From the NCBI RefSeq assembly GCF_028682455.1, contig NZ_JANHLD010000004.1, forward strand, positions 434,001 to 498,000: DNA of 64,000 nt, read 5' to 3'. The stretch is from Pseudomonas putida. GTDB taxonomy: Bacteria; Pseudomonadota; Gammaproteobacteria; Pseudomonadales; Pseudomonadaceae. Shown here piece after piece: positions 51,549 to 60,801 of this stretch (its first letter is position 1; each line of letters opens with the position of its first letter). The position numbers and the translations under genes are program-made. The notes under the pieces were generated by a model. It did not search any database, was not told where the DNA came from, and worked only from the letters and a program-made list of their open reading frames with translations.

Positions 51549-52758
51549 ACGCGTAGTAATCGACCTCGCTTGAGCCGAGCACCACCTGCTGCTCGACCGG
51601 CGCGGCGGCTTCTGCTGCCTCGTTGCGCCGCGCCGCCACGCCACTCAGACGCGGCGTATCAGCACTTCCCTGTTGCTGCTGCCCGCGCGACTGATCGGCA
51701 ACGTTGACGTCCGGTTGTCCCAACCCTTGCTGGGCGAACATTTCCTTGAGGCGGTGCACTTGGTTTTCCAGCGCCTCGCGCACGCCGACATGGCCGCTGG
51801 TAAAGGTGATCTGCGCCTGCTGCTCGGGCGCCAGGTGCACGCGGATGTCCAGGCGCCCCAACTCCGCAGGCTCCAGCTGGATATCGGCAGACTTGAGGTT
51901 CTGGCTGGAGAGGTACATCACCCGATTGACCAGACCTTCGGTCCAACCACCCTGGTTCATCGCCAAGGGCTGGTGCAACGGCGCGGCGGGTACGGTGGGG
52001 TTGGCGGATTTTGCCGTGACAGCCTGGGTCAGGGCGCTCAGGCGTTCGGCGAAGTTGTCGACGCGGGTATCGCTGGCAGTGCTCTTGAGGTCTTTGAGGC
52101 CGTCATCGAGCAACGCGGCAAAAGCCTTGTCGCCCGGCTCGCTTTGACCGCCATCGGCGCCCGCCTCTTCGACCAGCGTCGCCAGGGTATTGGCGACCGG
52201 TTGTGCCGACGCATCGGCCTGTGTCGCCTTGCCAGCGGCGTGGGTCGAGGTGGTGCCCTGGGCCTGGGCGCTCTGCTCGAGGGCCATGCGCAAGGCCGGC
52301 ATGTCTGCCAGTGGATCGGCCTCAGGGTCGAAGGGCAGCTCCTCGGCAACTTCTGGCACGGTGCCCACCTGGGCCTGCAACTGGGCCGCCTGGACAACCG
52401 GCGCCACTGCTTCGGCCTGGGCCTGGATCAGCTGCGACCCTGGCTGCGCATCGGTGACCTGGCCAGCAACGAGCTTGGGATCGAGCGCCGTCGCATCGGC
52501 ACCCGACGCCGGGGCTTCGACAGCATCGTCCTTGTCTTCAGGCAAATCCTTGCCGCTGTCGGCAATCGCTGCCTGCTTGTCCTTGCCGCTGGCGGCAGTG
52601 GCCGGCTCCGGGCCACGGGACTGCTGCGCATACACCTTGGAGAAACCTGGGGACTTGTCTTTGGCGCCTTGCGACAGCGCATCCAGCTGGCTGGCGGGGG
52701 CCCGCGACGGCTTGGCCGGGGCACCGGCCTGGAGCAAAGGATTGGAAGCAACAGGCAT
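51547..52758 (-). CDS. fliK: Flagellar hook-length control protein FliK
   Basis: A 403-residue secreted ruler. A long Ala/Gln/Asp-rich N-terminal part (~1-280) is followed by a folded Flg_hook domain (~300-380) containing IQLEPAELGRLDIRVHLAPE and HVGVREALENQVHRLKEMF. It sets hook length and triggers the FlhB switch. The ATG at 52758 has a GGAGA seven bases before it; an upstream start 8 codons earlier has none. A sigma-54 promoter is at 52808. Confidence 0.92.
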   Translation of the reverse strand: MPVASNPLLQAGAPAKPSRAPASQLDALSQGAKDKSPGFSKVYAQQSRGPEPATAASGKDKQAAIADSGKDLPEDKDDAVEAPASGADATALDPKLVAGQVTDAQPGSQLIQAQAEAVAPVVQAAQLQAQVGTVPEVAEELPFDPEADPLADMPALRMALEQSAQAQGTTSTHAAGKATQADASAQPVANTLATLVEEAGADGGQSEPGDKAFAALLDDGLKDLKSTASDTRVDNFAERLSALTQAVTAKSANPTVPAAPLHQPLAMNQGGWTEGLVNRVMYLSSQNLKSADIQLEPAELGRLDIRVHLAPEQQAQITFTSGHVGVREALENQVHRLKEMFAQQGLGQPDVNVADQSRGQQQQGSADTPRLSGVAARRNEAAEAAAPVEQQVVLGSSEVDYYA

Positions 52759-52807
52759 GTAGGCGTCTCCGCTGCAAGGCATCTTTAACGTTTAGTGGCG
52801 AAGGTAC

Positions 52808-52823
52808 AGCAAAAGTCGCGCCA
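52808..52823 (-). promoter_or_regulatory. Sigma-54 promoter upstream of fliK
   Basis: On the minus strand TGGCGCGACTTTTGCT has GG and GC 10 bp apart; the only departure from the core is G for A at the fifth position. It is ~50 bp before the fliK ATG. Confidence 0.65.
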
Positions 52824-52840
52824 GCTTTACCTGCAGTCGC

Positions 52841-53188
52841 TCAACCAATCAATACGCGCTGGTGTTCGTCGCGGTACAACTGGCGAACCAGCGAGTACTC
52901 ACGATCGATCTGGTTGATCAGATCCTCGATACCGTACAGGGGTTGCTGCTTGACGCGCTCCTCCAGCTGCCTGCACAGCTCGGCCAGGGCCACGGCGCCC
53001 ATGTTACTGCTGCTGCCCTTGAAGCTGTGCGCGGCATGCCCCAGCTCCGTTGCATTCTTGGCCTCATGCAATTGGCTGAGGCGCTTTTCGGAGTCGTCGA
53101 GAAAGGTTTCCAGCAAATGCAGGTAGCCATCGTCCATGACCTCCTGCAGGTCGCTGAGTACCTTGCGATCGATGTGGTTATCAGTCAC
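52841..53188 (-). CDS. hptB: Histidine phosphotransfer protein HptB
   Basis: A 115-residue Hpt domain with the phosphorylatable His54 in AAHSFKGSSSNMG. In P. aeruginosa HptB receives phosphate from several hybrid kinases and passes it to the receiver of HsbR, linking them to motility and biofilm. It lies 25 bp after hsbR on the same strand, inside the flagellar region. Confidence 0.9.
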   Translation of the reverse strand: MTDNHIDRKVLSDLQEVMDDGYLHLLETFLDDSEKRLSQLHEAKNATELGHAAHSFKGSSSNMGAVALAELCRQLEERVKQQPLYGIEDLINQIDREYSLVRQLYRDEHQRVLIG

Positions 53189-53213
53189 TTGCTCACTCCT
53201 TGATCAAGTTGGA

Positions 53214-54914
53214 TTATGCCAGAGCGTCCCAGGTGAACTCCACGCATGCACGGCGCCCCTGGTCAGTCCATTCGGCATGCCGGCTCAGCCGACGTATCAG
53301 GTTCAGTCCACGCCCGCACAAGCCCTGCTCGATGAGCGGCCGCGCCAGCACTTGTTCGATATTGAAACCCTTGCCGCTATCGTCCACTTCAATAATCAGA
53401 CGCCCGCCCTGGCCCACGGGTTCAACCCGAAGGCCTACTCGAATATAGCCGTCGCTCAGCGCCTGCAAGCGCTCACTGCGCTGGCGGTAGTAGTCGGCAA
53501 AACCCGCGGCATCGCGCTTGAGCCCTGAATCAAGCCCCAGCACCCCATGTTCAAGGGCATTGGAATACAGCTCGTTCAACACACTGTGCAGGGCCCCGCC
53601 CTGGGCCCGCAGGCCGTGAACTTCCTGCAACAGCTGCAACAGGTAGGGCAGCGGGTTGAAACGCTTCAGGGTCTGGGCGCGAAACTCGAACTGCAGCGAC
53701 CAGTCCAGCGGCGAAGATTGGCCGCTGTCAGAATAGATCATCGCCGGCGGCGACAACGCCTCGGGCTCGACCATGCGGATTTCCAGCAGGCTCACATCGT
53801 CGCGGGAGCGTCCGCGAAAGGCCTCCAGTGCCTGCAGCACTTCCTCGAACAACAAGCCCGGCTGGCGATTGTCGGCGAGCACCTGGCGCAGGCGCTCGAC
53901 CCCGAACAACTGGTCGTCATCGTCACTGGTATCGACCACCCCATCCGACAGCAAGAACAAACGCTCGCCCACGCCCAGTGGCAGTACCTGGGTGGAATCG
54001 TCGAACCGCTCCGGCGCCAGTATCCCCAGCGGCAAATGGCGAGACACCAGCGGCAAGGGCGCACCTGCGTTGGCCGGCAACAGGTAGCCATCCGGCATGC
54101 CGCCGTTCCACACCTCGACCACCCGCCGCTGAAAGTTCAGGTTCAGCAGCAAGGCGCAGCAGAACATGTCTACCGGCAGGATGCGCTTGAGCTTGGCGTT
54201 CATCTCGCGCAGGGTTTCAGCCAGGCCGTAGCCTTTGGCTGTCATCCCGTAGAACACTTCCGCCAGGGGCATGGCGCCGACGGCAGCCGGCAAGCCGTGA
54301 CCGGTAAAGTCGCCGAGCATCACATGCATATCGCCGGAGGGCGTGAAGGCCGCCAGCAACAGGTCGCCGTTGAACAACGCGTAGGGCGACTGCAAGTAGC
54401 GGATATTGGGCGCGCTCAAACAGCCGGCGTGGGCCACCTTGTCGAACACGGCCTTGGCCACGCGCTGCTCGTTGAGCAGATGATGATGGTGACGGGTGAT
54501 CTGGTCCCGTTGCTCCAGCACCGTCGCCTGCAACCGACGCAGGCGGTCCATCGCCTTTATCTTGGCGCCCAGGATCACCGGGCTATAGGGCTTTGCCAGA
54601 AAATCGTCGCCACCCGCCTCCAGGCACCGCACCAACGCTTCTTCTTCGCTCAGCGACGTCAGGAAGATGATCGGCACCAGGGTTTCACCCGCGAGGGCCT
54701 TGATCCGCCGCGCCGCTTCGAAGCCATCCATCACCGGCATCAACGCATCGAGCAGCACCACCTGTGGACGCTGCTCGGCAAACAGCGCCACGGCCTGCTC
54801 GCCATTTTCGGCGGTGATCACCGCATGCCCCTGCTTGCTGACGATACGCGCAAGCAGCAGGCGATCGGCCGCGCCATCCTCGGCAATGAGCACGGTCAGG
54901 GTCGAGTCAGGCAT
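53214..54914 (-). CDS. hsbR: Response regulator with PP2C phosphatase and kinase domains, HsbR
   Basis: A ~566-residue three-domain protein: receiver (~5-125, phospho-site Asp56 in VVLLDALMPVMDG), SpoIIE-type PP2C phosphatase (~185-385, VMLGDFTGHGLPAAVGAMPLAEVFY, LFLLSDGVVDTSDDDDQLFG) and an RsbW-like ATPase at the C-terminus (~430-560, LNELYSNALEHGVLGLDS, RPLIEQGLCGRGLNLI). It is the partner-switch hub that phosphorylates or dephosphorylates HsbA. The ATG at 54914 is used; a TTG at 54926 overlapping the hsbA stop is possible. Confidence 0.9.
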   Translation of the reverse strand: MPDSTLTVLIAEDGAADRLLLARIVSKQGHAVITAENGEQAVALFAEQRPQVVLLDALMPVMDGFEAARRIKALAGETLVPIIFLTSLSEEEALVRCLEAGGDDFLAKPYSPVILGAKIKAMDRLRRLQATVLEQRDQITRHHHHLLNEQRVAKAVFDKVAHAGCLSAPNIRYLQSPYALFNGDLLLAAFTPSGDMHVMLGDFTGHGLPAAVGAMPLAEVFYGMTAKGYGLAETLREMNAKLKRILPVDMFCCALLLNLNFQRRVVEVWNGGMPDGYLLPANAGAPLPLVSRHLPLGILAPERFDDSTQVLPLGVGERLFLLSDGVVDTSDDDDQLFGVERLRQVLADNRQPGLLFEEVLQALEAFRGRSRDDVSLLEIRMVEPEALSPPAMIYSDSGQSSPLDWSLQFEFRAQTLKRFNPLPYLLQLLQEVHGLRAQGGALHSVLNELYSNALEHGVLGLDSGLKRDAAGFADYYRQRSERLQALSDGYIRVGLRVEPVGQGGRLIIEVDDSGKGFNIEQVLARPLIEQGLCGRGLNLIRRLSRHAEWTDQGRRACVEFTWDALA

Positions 54915-54922
54915 GGCCTGGG

Positions 54923-55228
54923 TCAACTGATGTCGAACAGCTTGTCGAAATTGGAGATCGCGAGAATCTTGCGCACATCCGAGCTGGTATTGACCACCTG
55001 GACCTCCGACTCATCGCCGCCCACGTGATCGCGCAGCATCAGCAGCATGCCCAGCGCCGAGCTGTCGAGGTAGGTCGCCTCCTTCAGGTCGACCACCACA
55101 GAGTCCGGCCGTACCGGCTTGCGCTCATAGGCTTCGCGAAATTCCTGGTGCTTGCCAAAGTCAAAGCGGCCTTTGACTTTGATCGTCAGTTTTTTCCCAT
55201 CCTGGGACACTACGGATTCAACGGCCAT
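54923..55228 (-). CDS. hsbA: Anti-sigma-factor antagonist HsbA (STAS domain)
   Basis: A 101-residue STAS protein. The conserved ATYLDSSALGMLLMLRD carries the phosphorylation serine (Ser56). HsbA is known in P. aeruginosa to bind the anti-sigma factor FlgM when unphosphorylated and a diguanylate cyclase when phosphorylated, deciding swimming or attachment. The ATG at 55228 (MAVESVVSQDGKKL) is chosen over one 12 codons earlier, matching the family length. Confidence 0.9.
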   Translation of the reverse strand: MAVESVVSQDGKKLTIKVKGRFDFGKHQEFREAYERKPVRPDSVVVDLKEATYLDSSALGMLLMLRDHVGGDESEVQVVNTSSDVRKILAISNFDKLFDIS

Positions 55229-55293
55229 GTAGGCGATTCCTTCGAAGACGACGATTACAGACAACTAGAAGGTGTAGCAGTCCAACCCAGACG

Positions 55294-55311
55294 GGGCAAC
55301 TCTTGCCCCCA
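55294..55311 (-). terminator. Hairpin between fliJ and hsbA
   Basis: GGGGCAA and TTGCCCC pair around a short loop, 9 bp after the fliJ stop. No strong T-run; possibly an attenuator separating the export genes from the hsb switch. Confidence 0.45.
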
Positions 55312-55320
55312 ATGCCCGGG

Positions 55321-55773
55321 TCAATAGCGGTCGTGGCGCGGCAGGCGCTGGGAGAGTTCGTCGAGCAGCTTCTGCTCGCGCTTGTCCTCGACCAGGCGAG
55401 CCTCGTCGATGTAGCGCTGCACCAGCTTGCGCAGGCCTTCGACCCGGGCATAGGCCTGCTGCCAGGTGCCACGGGCATTGCTGAGGTTGTTCTGATGCCA
55501 GGCCAGGCTCTGGCGCTGCTGGGTCATGGCGCTCTCGAGCTGGCCGAGAAAGCGCTGGTAGTTCACCAGCCAGCTACCCGACACCCCTTGGCCGCCACGG
55601 TTGATCCACTGCAACTGGTAGTCTTCGCGAAAGCGGTCGAGCTCGGCGAGCTTGGCCTGGGCCAGGCTCACCTGCTGCTGGAATTGCCCCAGGCGCTGGG
55701 CGGCCTGGCGCTCGGCGTTCTCGGCCATCTCCACCACCGGCGCCAGGCGCGCCGCACGACCGGGCTGGGCCAT
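55321..55773 (-). CDS. fliJ: Flagellar export chaperone FliJ
   Basis: A 150-residue, nearly all-helical coiled-coil protein (RQAAQRLGQFQQQVSLAQAK; LVQRYIDEARLVEDKREQKLLDEL). It couples the FliI/FliH ATPase to the export gate. It starts 6 bp after fliI. The low sequence specificity of coiled coils is offset by position. Confidence 0.92.
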   Translation of the reverse strand: MAQPGRAARLAPVVEMAENAERQAAQRLGQFQQQVSLAQAKLAELDRFREDYQLQWINRGGQGVSGSWLVNYQRFLGQLESAMTQQRQSLAWHQNNLSNARGTWQQAYARVEGLRKLVQRYIDEARLVEDKREQKLLDELSQRLPRHDRY

Positions 55774-55779
55774 GGCCTA

Positions 55780-57147
55780 TCAGCCCCCCGTGCCGGGGTT
55801 GGGCTGGGCAAAGACGCTTTCCAGGTGTTCGCGGCTCTGTTCCAGGCTGACGTTGTCGTTGAGCCCCTGGCGCAGGTAGTGCACCAGCTTTGGCTGCAAG
55901 GCGATGGCCAGGTCCGTCTCGGCATCGCCGCCGGCCACGTAGGCACCGACGCTGATCAGGTCGCGGCTTTGCGACAGGCGTGACCACAGCTGCTTGAACT
56001 GCTGGGCCTGGCCCATCTGCGCCGGGGTGACCACCTGGGGCATGACCCGGCTGATCGAGGCTTCGATGTCGATGGCCGGGTAATGCCCTTCTTCGGCCAG
56101 GCGCCGGGACAGCACGATATGGCCGTCGAGCACACCCCGGGCCGAGTCGGCAATCGGGTCTTGCTGGTCATCGCCTTCGGACAACACGGTATAGAACGCG
56201 GTGATCGAACCGCCACCCGCCTCACCGTTACCGGCACGCTCCACCAGCTTGGGCAGCTTGGCGAACACCGATGGCGGATAACCCTTGGTGGCGGGTGGCT
56301 CGCCGATGGCCAGGGCGATTTCCCGCTGGGCCTGGGCGAAACGGGTCAACGAGTCCATCAGCAACAGGACATTCTTGCCCTTGTCGCGAAAGTATTCGGC
56401 GATGCGGGTGCAGTACATCGCCGCCCGCAAACGCATCAACGGCGCATCGTCGGCTGGCGACGCCACCACCACCGAGCGCTTGAGGCCCTCGGTGCCCAGA
56501 ATGTGCTCGATGAACTCCTTCACCTCACGGCCCCGCTCACCGATCAGGCCGACCACGATGATGTCGGCCTCGGTAAAGCGAGTCATCATGCCCAGCAGCA
56601 CACTCTTGCCCACGCCGGTACCGGCGAACAGGCCCAGGCGCTGGCCGCGCCCCACCGTCAACAGGCCGTTGATACTGCGGATGCCCACATCCAGCGGCTG
56701 GCTGATCGGGTCGCGATTTAGCGGGTTGATGGTCGGGCCATCCATCGGCACCCAGTCCTCGGCCTTCATGCCGCCCTTGCCGTCCAGCGCCCGCCCGGCG
56801 CCATCCAGCACCCGGCCGAGCATGCTCATGCCCATGGGCAGGCGGCCGTTGTCGGCCAGCGGCACCACGCGCGCGCCCGGCGCGATGCCGGCGACGCTGC
56901 CCACCGGCATCAGGAACACCTTGCCGCCGGAAAAGCCCATCACTTCGGCTTCGACCTGCACGGGGTGGTAGCTGTCATCGTTGATCACCACGCAGCGACT
57001 GCCAACGGCCGCGCGCAGGCCTTCTGCCTCCAGGGTCAGGCCGACCATGCGCAGCAGGCGGCCTTCGACCACAGGCTGCACAGGTAGCTTGATGGTGTCG
57101 GCGTAGGTACCCAGGCGCTTGCCGAAACTGGTGCGGTCAAGACGCAT
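55780..57147 (-). CDS. fliI: Flagellum-specific ATPase FliI
   Basis: A 455-residue F1-like ATPase. Walker A is GLFAGTGVGKSVLLGM (~170), with MDSLTRFAQAQREIALAIGEPP and GSITAFYTVLSEGDD typical of the export ATPases. It overlaps fliH by 11 bp. It energises substrate unfolding at the export gate. Confidence 0.97.
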   Translation of the reverse strand: MRLDRTSFGKRLGTYADTIKLPVQPVVEGRLLRMVGLTLEAEGLRAAVGSRCVVINDDSYHPVQVEAEVMGFSGGKVFLMPVGSVAGIAPGARVVPLADNGRLPMGMSMLGRVLDGAGRALDGKGGMKAEDWVPMDGPTINPLNRDPISQPLDVGIRSINGLLTVGRGQRLGLFAGTGVGKSVLLGMMTRFTEADIIVVGLIGERGREVKEFIEHILGTEGLKRSVVVASPADDAPLMRLRAAMYCTRIAEYFRDKGKNVLLLMDSLTRFAQAQREIALAIGEPPATKGYPPSVFAKLPKLVERAGNGEAGGGSITAFYTVLSEGDDQQDPIADSARGVLDGHIVLSRRLAEEGHYPAIDIEASISRVMPQVVTPAQMGQAQQFKQLWSRLSQSRDLISVGAYVAGGDAETDLAIALQPKLVHYLRQGLNDNVSLEQSREHLESVFAQPNPGTGG

Positions 57148-57910
57148 CGGTGCTGCTCAGGTCTACCTGCAGGTCGGGCGCTGCAGGGTGCAGGCCCTGG
57201 TCGTGCAACTGATCGAACAGTTGCGCCAGGGCTTTTTCGATACGGGTTTCCATGCTCGCGTCGATACGGCTGTGATCGGTCTCGATACGGCAGCCGCCGG
57301 GCAGCAGGGTCTCGTCTTCGAGCAGCTTCCAGCGTTCCTCATGACGCTCGCGCAGTGCCTTGACCAAGGCGAAGTCCTGCGGATTGATATGAATGCGGAT
57401 GTTGTCGGCGCCCATAGGCAGCAGCTTCAGGGCTTCTCGCAGCACCTGGGTGATCTGGCTGGAGTCGCTGCGCAGCTCGCGACCGATGACCTCGCGGGCC
57501 ATGTGCGCCACCAGGTGTACCAGGGACTTTTCGATCTGGTTGTCCTGTTCGGCAATCGGTTCGAGCAAGTTGCGCATCAGCCGCTCAAGGCTCGACACCT
57601 TGGCGGCCAGTGCCGCTTCGGCCTCCTGGCGGACCTTGAGTTGGGTGCTGTGGAACCCTTCGCGCTCGCCGGTGGCGAAGCCTTCGTTGTAGGCCTCCTG
57701 GCGGATGCTTTCGAGCTCTTCGAGGGTCAGCGGCTGGACTTCTTCCAGCGGCACTTCCTCGACTTCATCCTGAACGACTTCAGGCTCGGGCTCGGGCTCG
57801 GGTTCCGGCTCAGGCTCGGGTTCCGGGTCGAAACTGGGCAGCGCCCAGCGATCGAAACCCTCGACATCGTTGGCGCGAATCAGCTCACTGAGGTGCTCGT
57901 TGGTTGACAT
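57137..57910 (-). CDS. fliH: Flagellar export regulator FliH with a Pro-Glu repeat
   Basis: A 257-residue regulator of FliI. Residues 29-44 are eight Pro-Glu pairs, written at 57779-57826 by near-identical 6-bp units. The C-terminal domain (~100-250) is the conserved part (LERLMRNLLEPIAEQDNQIEKSLVHLVAHMAREVIGRE). The ATG at 57910 fits the usual start better than the one four codons earlier. It overlaps fliI by 11 bp. Confidence 0.94.
   Translation of the reverse strand: MSTNEHLSELIRANDVEGFDRWALPSFDPEPEPEPEPEPEPEPEVVQDEVEEVPLEEVQPLTLEELESIRQEAYNEGFATGEREGFHSTQLKVRQEAEAALAAKVSSLERLMRNLLEPIAEQDNQIEKSLVHLVAHMAREVIGRELRSDSSQITQVLREALKLLPMGADNIRIHINPQDFALVKALRERHEERWKLLEDETLLPGGCRIETDHSRIDASMETRIEKALAQLFDQLHDQGLHPAAPDLQVDLSSTDAS
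57779..57826 (-). repeat. Hexanucleotide repeat coding (Pro-Glu)8 in fliH
   Basis: Eight near-identical units coding Pro-Glu; the codons alternate CCC/CCG/CCT/CCA-type for Pro with GAG/GAA for Glu. Changes in unit number would keep the frame and only lengthen or shorten the linker. Confidence 0.85.
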
Positions 57911-57930
57911 GATTGCACGCACTCATCTGG

Positions 57931-57983
57931 ATCGCGGGGCACGCCCGCTCCACCAAGGTTGTGGGGAGCAGGCTCGCCGGGCG
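57931..57983. repeat. REP-like repeat between fliG and fliH
   Basis: GATCGCGGGGCACGCCCGCTCC followed by a diverged inverted half (GGGGAGCAGGCTCGCCGGGC). It lies in the 82-bp gap between fliG and fliH on the minus strand and could attenuate read-through. Confidence 0.6.
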
Positions 57984-57992
57984 AAAAATCGC

Positions 57993-59012
57993 TTAGATCA
58001 TCTCTTCGCCGCCCTTGCCGCCGAGCACGATTTCTCCGGCTTCGGCCATACGGCGGGCGATGGTGAGGATTTCCTTCTGCGCCGCTTCCACGTCGCTGAC
58101 CCGTACCGGCCCCTTGGCCTCCAGGTCGTCGCGCAGCAGCTCCGAGGCACGTTTGGACATGTTCTTGAAAATCTTGTCCTTGACCTTCTCGTCGGCGCCT
58201 TTGAGCGACACCACCAGCACATCCGAAGACACTTCGCGCAACAGCGCCTGGATGCCGCGGTCGTCGACGTCGGCCAGGTTGTTGAAGACGAACATCAAGT
58301 CTTCGATCTGCTCGGAGAGGTCGCCGTCGATGTCGCGGATCGCGTCCATCAGCTGGCCTTCCACGGAGCTGTCGAGGAAGTTCATGATGTCGGCGGCACG
58401 CTTGATGCCGCCCAGGTTGGTACGTGCGGCATTGGAGTTGCCGGAGAACTGCTTCTCGAGAATCTGGTTGAGCTCCTTGAGCGCCGCCGGCTGCACGGTG
58501 TTCAACGACGACACGCGCAGGATGATGTCCAGGCGCACCTTGTGGTCGAAGTTGCCAAGCACCTCGCCCGCCTGGTCCGGATCCAGGTAGGCCACCACGA
58601 TGGCCTGGATCTGCGGGTGCTCGTAGCGGATGACGTCGGCCACGGCACGCGGCTCCATCCACTTGAGGCTGTCCAGGCCGCTGGTGTTGCCACCGAGCAG
58701 GATGCGGTCGATCAGGCCGTTGGCCTTGTCCTCGCCCAGGGCCTGGGTGAGCATCTTGCGGATGTAGCCGTCGGAGCCGACACCCAGGCTGGTCTGGTCG
58801 CCGACGATCTCGACGAACTCACTCATCACCTGCTCGACCTGCTCGCGATGGACGTTGCCCATCTGCGCCATGGCCACGCCGACCCGCTGCACTTCCTTGG
58901 GGCCCATGTGCCGCAGCACCTGGGCAGCATCGGTTTCACCCAGGGACAGCAGCAGAATGGCTGCCTTGTCGACCCGGGACAGTTTGGCGGTAAGGGCTCG
59001 GTTATCACTCAT
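57993..59012 (-). CDS. fliG: Flagellar motor switch protein FliG
   Basis: A 339-residue rotor protein. The N-terminal domain binds FliF (KLSRVDKAAILLLSLGETDAAQVLRHMGPKEVQRV), the middle domain has the EHPQ motif (RYEHPQIQAIVVAYL), and the C-terminal torque helix carries charged residues (LLRDDLEAKGPVRVSDVEAAQKEIL). It overlaps fliF by 8 bp. Confidence 0.98.
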   Translation of the reverse strand: MSDNRALTAKLSRVDKAAILLLSLGETDAAQVLRHMGPKEVQRVGVAMAQMGNVHREQVEQVMSEFVEIVGDQTSLGVGSDGYIRKMLTQALGEDKANGLIDRILLGGNTSGLDSLKWMEPRAVADVIRYEHPQIQAIVVAYLDPDQAGEVLGNFDHKVRLDIILRVSSLNTVQPAALKELNQILEKQFSGNSNAARTNLGGIKRAADIMNFLDSSVEGQLMDAIRDIDGDLSEQIEDLMFVFNNLADVDDRGIQALLREVSSDVLVVSLKGADEKVKDKIFKNMSKRASELLRDDLEAKGPVRVSDVEAAQKEILTIARRMAEAGEIVLGGKGGEEMI

Positions 59013-60786
59013 CGGCGTTGATCCACTCTTTCACGACCTGGGCCACGCGCCCCGGGTCTTCGGCCACCAGGCTCTTGATTGCGTTGAGCTGTGCATCGTA
59101 GCCCTCGCTCGGGCTCGGCAGCAGAATGCTTTGCGGACCACCCAGGCTGACGCGGTCGTTGGCCAGTTCGCCATCCAGACCGAGCATACCGCCCAGTTCC
59201 ATGTCGCCATCGGCTGCGGCAGGTTGCTTGCCGTGGCCGGTGATGTTGTTGAGTACCGGGCGCAGCACGCCGAACACCAGTACCAGGATGAACAACACAC
59301 CCATCACTTGCTTGATGATGTCCCAGAACCAGGGTTGGGAGTAGAACGGGATCTCCGCGATCACCTCGCCGCGGTCGGCGGCGAAGGGCACGTTGATCAC
59401 ACTGACGCTGTCGCCACGGCTGGCATCGAAGCCCACCGCGTCCTGTACCAGGCGGGTGAAGCGCGCCAGGTCTTCGGCTGCCCAGGGGGCCCGGCTGCTG
59501 TTGCCGGTAGCCGGGTCGATCTTGAGCTGGTCGTCGACCACCACGGCCACCGACAAGCGGGTCAAGCGCCCTTGCTGCTGGCGAACGTGGCTGATGGAGC
59601 GGTCCAGCTCGAAGTTCTTGGTCGACTGCTGGCGCTTGTCGGCCGGGTACGGGGCGAGCATCGGCTGGCCGGTGGCCGGGTCCATGATCTGCTGGCCGTT
59701 GGCATCGAGCAGCGGCTGGCCGGGCTGCACGGCTGCGGTTGCACCGGCGGCGCCACCGGTGGTCTGCGGAGCGCTGGCAGGGCCTGGCGGCTGGTTGCTC
59801 AGGGCGCCGGGCACGCCTTGCGGGCCCATGCTGCTGGAACGTTGTTCATTGACCGACTGCTCACTGCGCAACGCCGGTTGATCGGGGTTGAATTGCTCGG
59901 AGGTGGACTCGACGGCGCTGAAGTCGACGTCTGCCGATACTTCGGCCTTGTAGCGGTCGTTGCCCAGCACCGGCTGCAGGATGTTGTGCACACGCTGGGT
60001 GAGCATGCCTTCCATGCGGCGGCTGTAGTCGAACTGCTTGCCGGCCATGGTCAGCTCGGAGTTGTGCACCTGGTCGGAGAGCAGGTTGCCCTTCTGGTCG
60101 ACCACGGTGACTTCCGACTTGTTCAGCTCCGGCACGCTGGTGGCCACCAGGTTGATGATCGCCATCACCTGGCCCGCTTCCAGGGCACGGCCTGGATACA
60201 GCTCGACCAGTACCGAAGCGCTTGGCTTGCGCTCGTCGCGCACGAACACCGAGCTTTTCGGAATCGCCAGATGCACCCGCGCCGCCTTGACGTTGTTCAG
60301 GCTCGACACCGTGCGCGCCAGCTCGCCTTCGAGGCCGCGGCGATAACGGGTGGCTTCCATGAACTGGCTGGTACCCAGCCCCTGTTCCTTATCGAGGATT
60401 TCGAAGCCGACGCTGCCATCGCCCGGCGCCACACCGGCGGCGGCAAGTTTCAGGCGCGCGCGGGAAATGTCTTCGGACTTGACCAGCAAGGCACCGGAGT
60501 TGGGCTCGACGGTGTAGGGGATATCGGCAGCGGCCAGGGTTTCCATGACCTGCTTGGTGTCCATGCCGGCCAGGCTGCCGTACAACGGACGGTAGTCGGG
60601 TTGCTGCGACCAGAGCACCACGGCAAAGCCGATCGCCACGCTCGCCGCCAGGCCCACCAGCAGGCCCACCTGACGCAGCATGGGCATCTGCGAGATGTTC
60701 TCAAGGAACGACATGCCGAACAGCGGCGGCTTGGACGCGGCTGCGCTGCCTTTGGCGGGCACGTTATCGACGACTGCTTCGGCCAT
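59005..60786 (-). CDS. fliF: Flagellar MS-ring protein FliF
   Basis: A 593-residue ring protein with two membrane segments (~38-58, QVGLLVGLAASVAIGFAVVL, and ~478-498). Ring-building motifs lie between (MDTKQVMETLAAADIPY, ELARTVSSLNNVKAARVHLAIP). The C-terminal cytoplasmic tail binds FliG. A Gly/Pro/Ala/Gln-rich stretch at ~310-360 is typical. It starts 15 bp after fliE. Confidence 0.98.
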   Translation of the reverse strand: MAEAVVDNVPAKGSAAASKPPLFGMSFLENISQMPMLRQVGLLVGLAASVAIGFAVVLWSQQPDYRPLYGSLAGMDTKQVMETLAAADIPYTVEPNSGALLVKSEDISRARLKLAAAGVAPGDGSVGFEILDKEQGLGTSQFMEATRYRRGLEGELARTVSSLNNVKAARVHLAIPKSSVFVRDERKPSASVLVELYPGRALEAGQVMAIINLVATSVPELNKSEVTVVDQKGNLLSDQVHNSELTMAGKQFDYSRRMEGMLTQRVHNILQPVLGNDRYKAEVSADVDFSAVESTSEQFNPDQPALRSEQSVNEQRSSSMGPQGVPGALSNQPPGPASAPQTTGGAAGATAAVQPGQPLLDANGQQIMDPATGQPMLAPYPADKRQQSTKNFELDRSISHVRQQQGRLTRLSVAVVVDDQLKIDPATGNSSRAPWAAEDLARFTRLVQDAVGFDASRGDSVSVINVPFAADRGEVIAEIPFYSQPWFWDIIKQVMGVLFILVLVFGVLRPVLNNITGHGKQPAAADGDMELGGMLGLDGELANDRVSLGGPQSILLPSPSEGYDAQLNAIKSLVAEDPGRVAQVVKEWINADE

Positions 60787-60801
60787 GACTCAATCTCGCC
60801 C

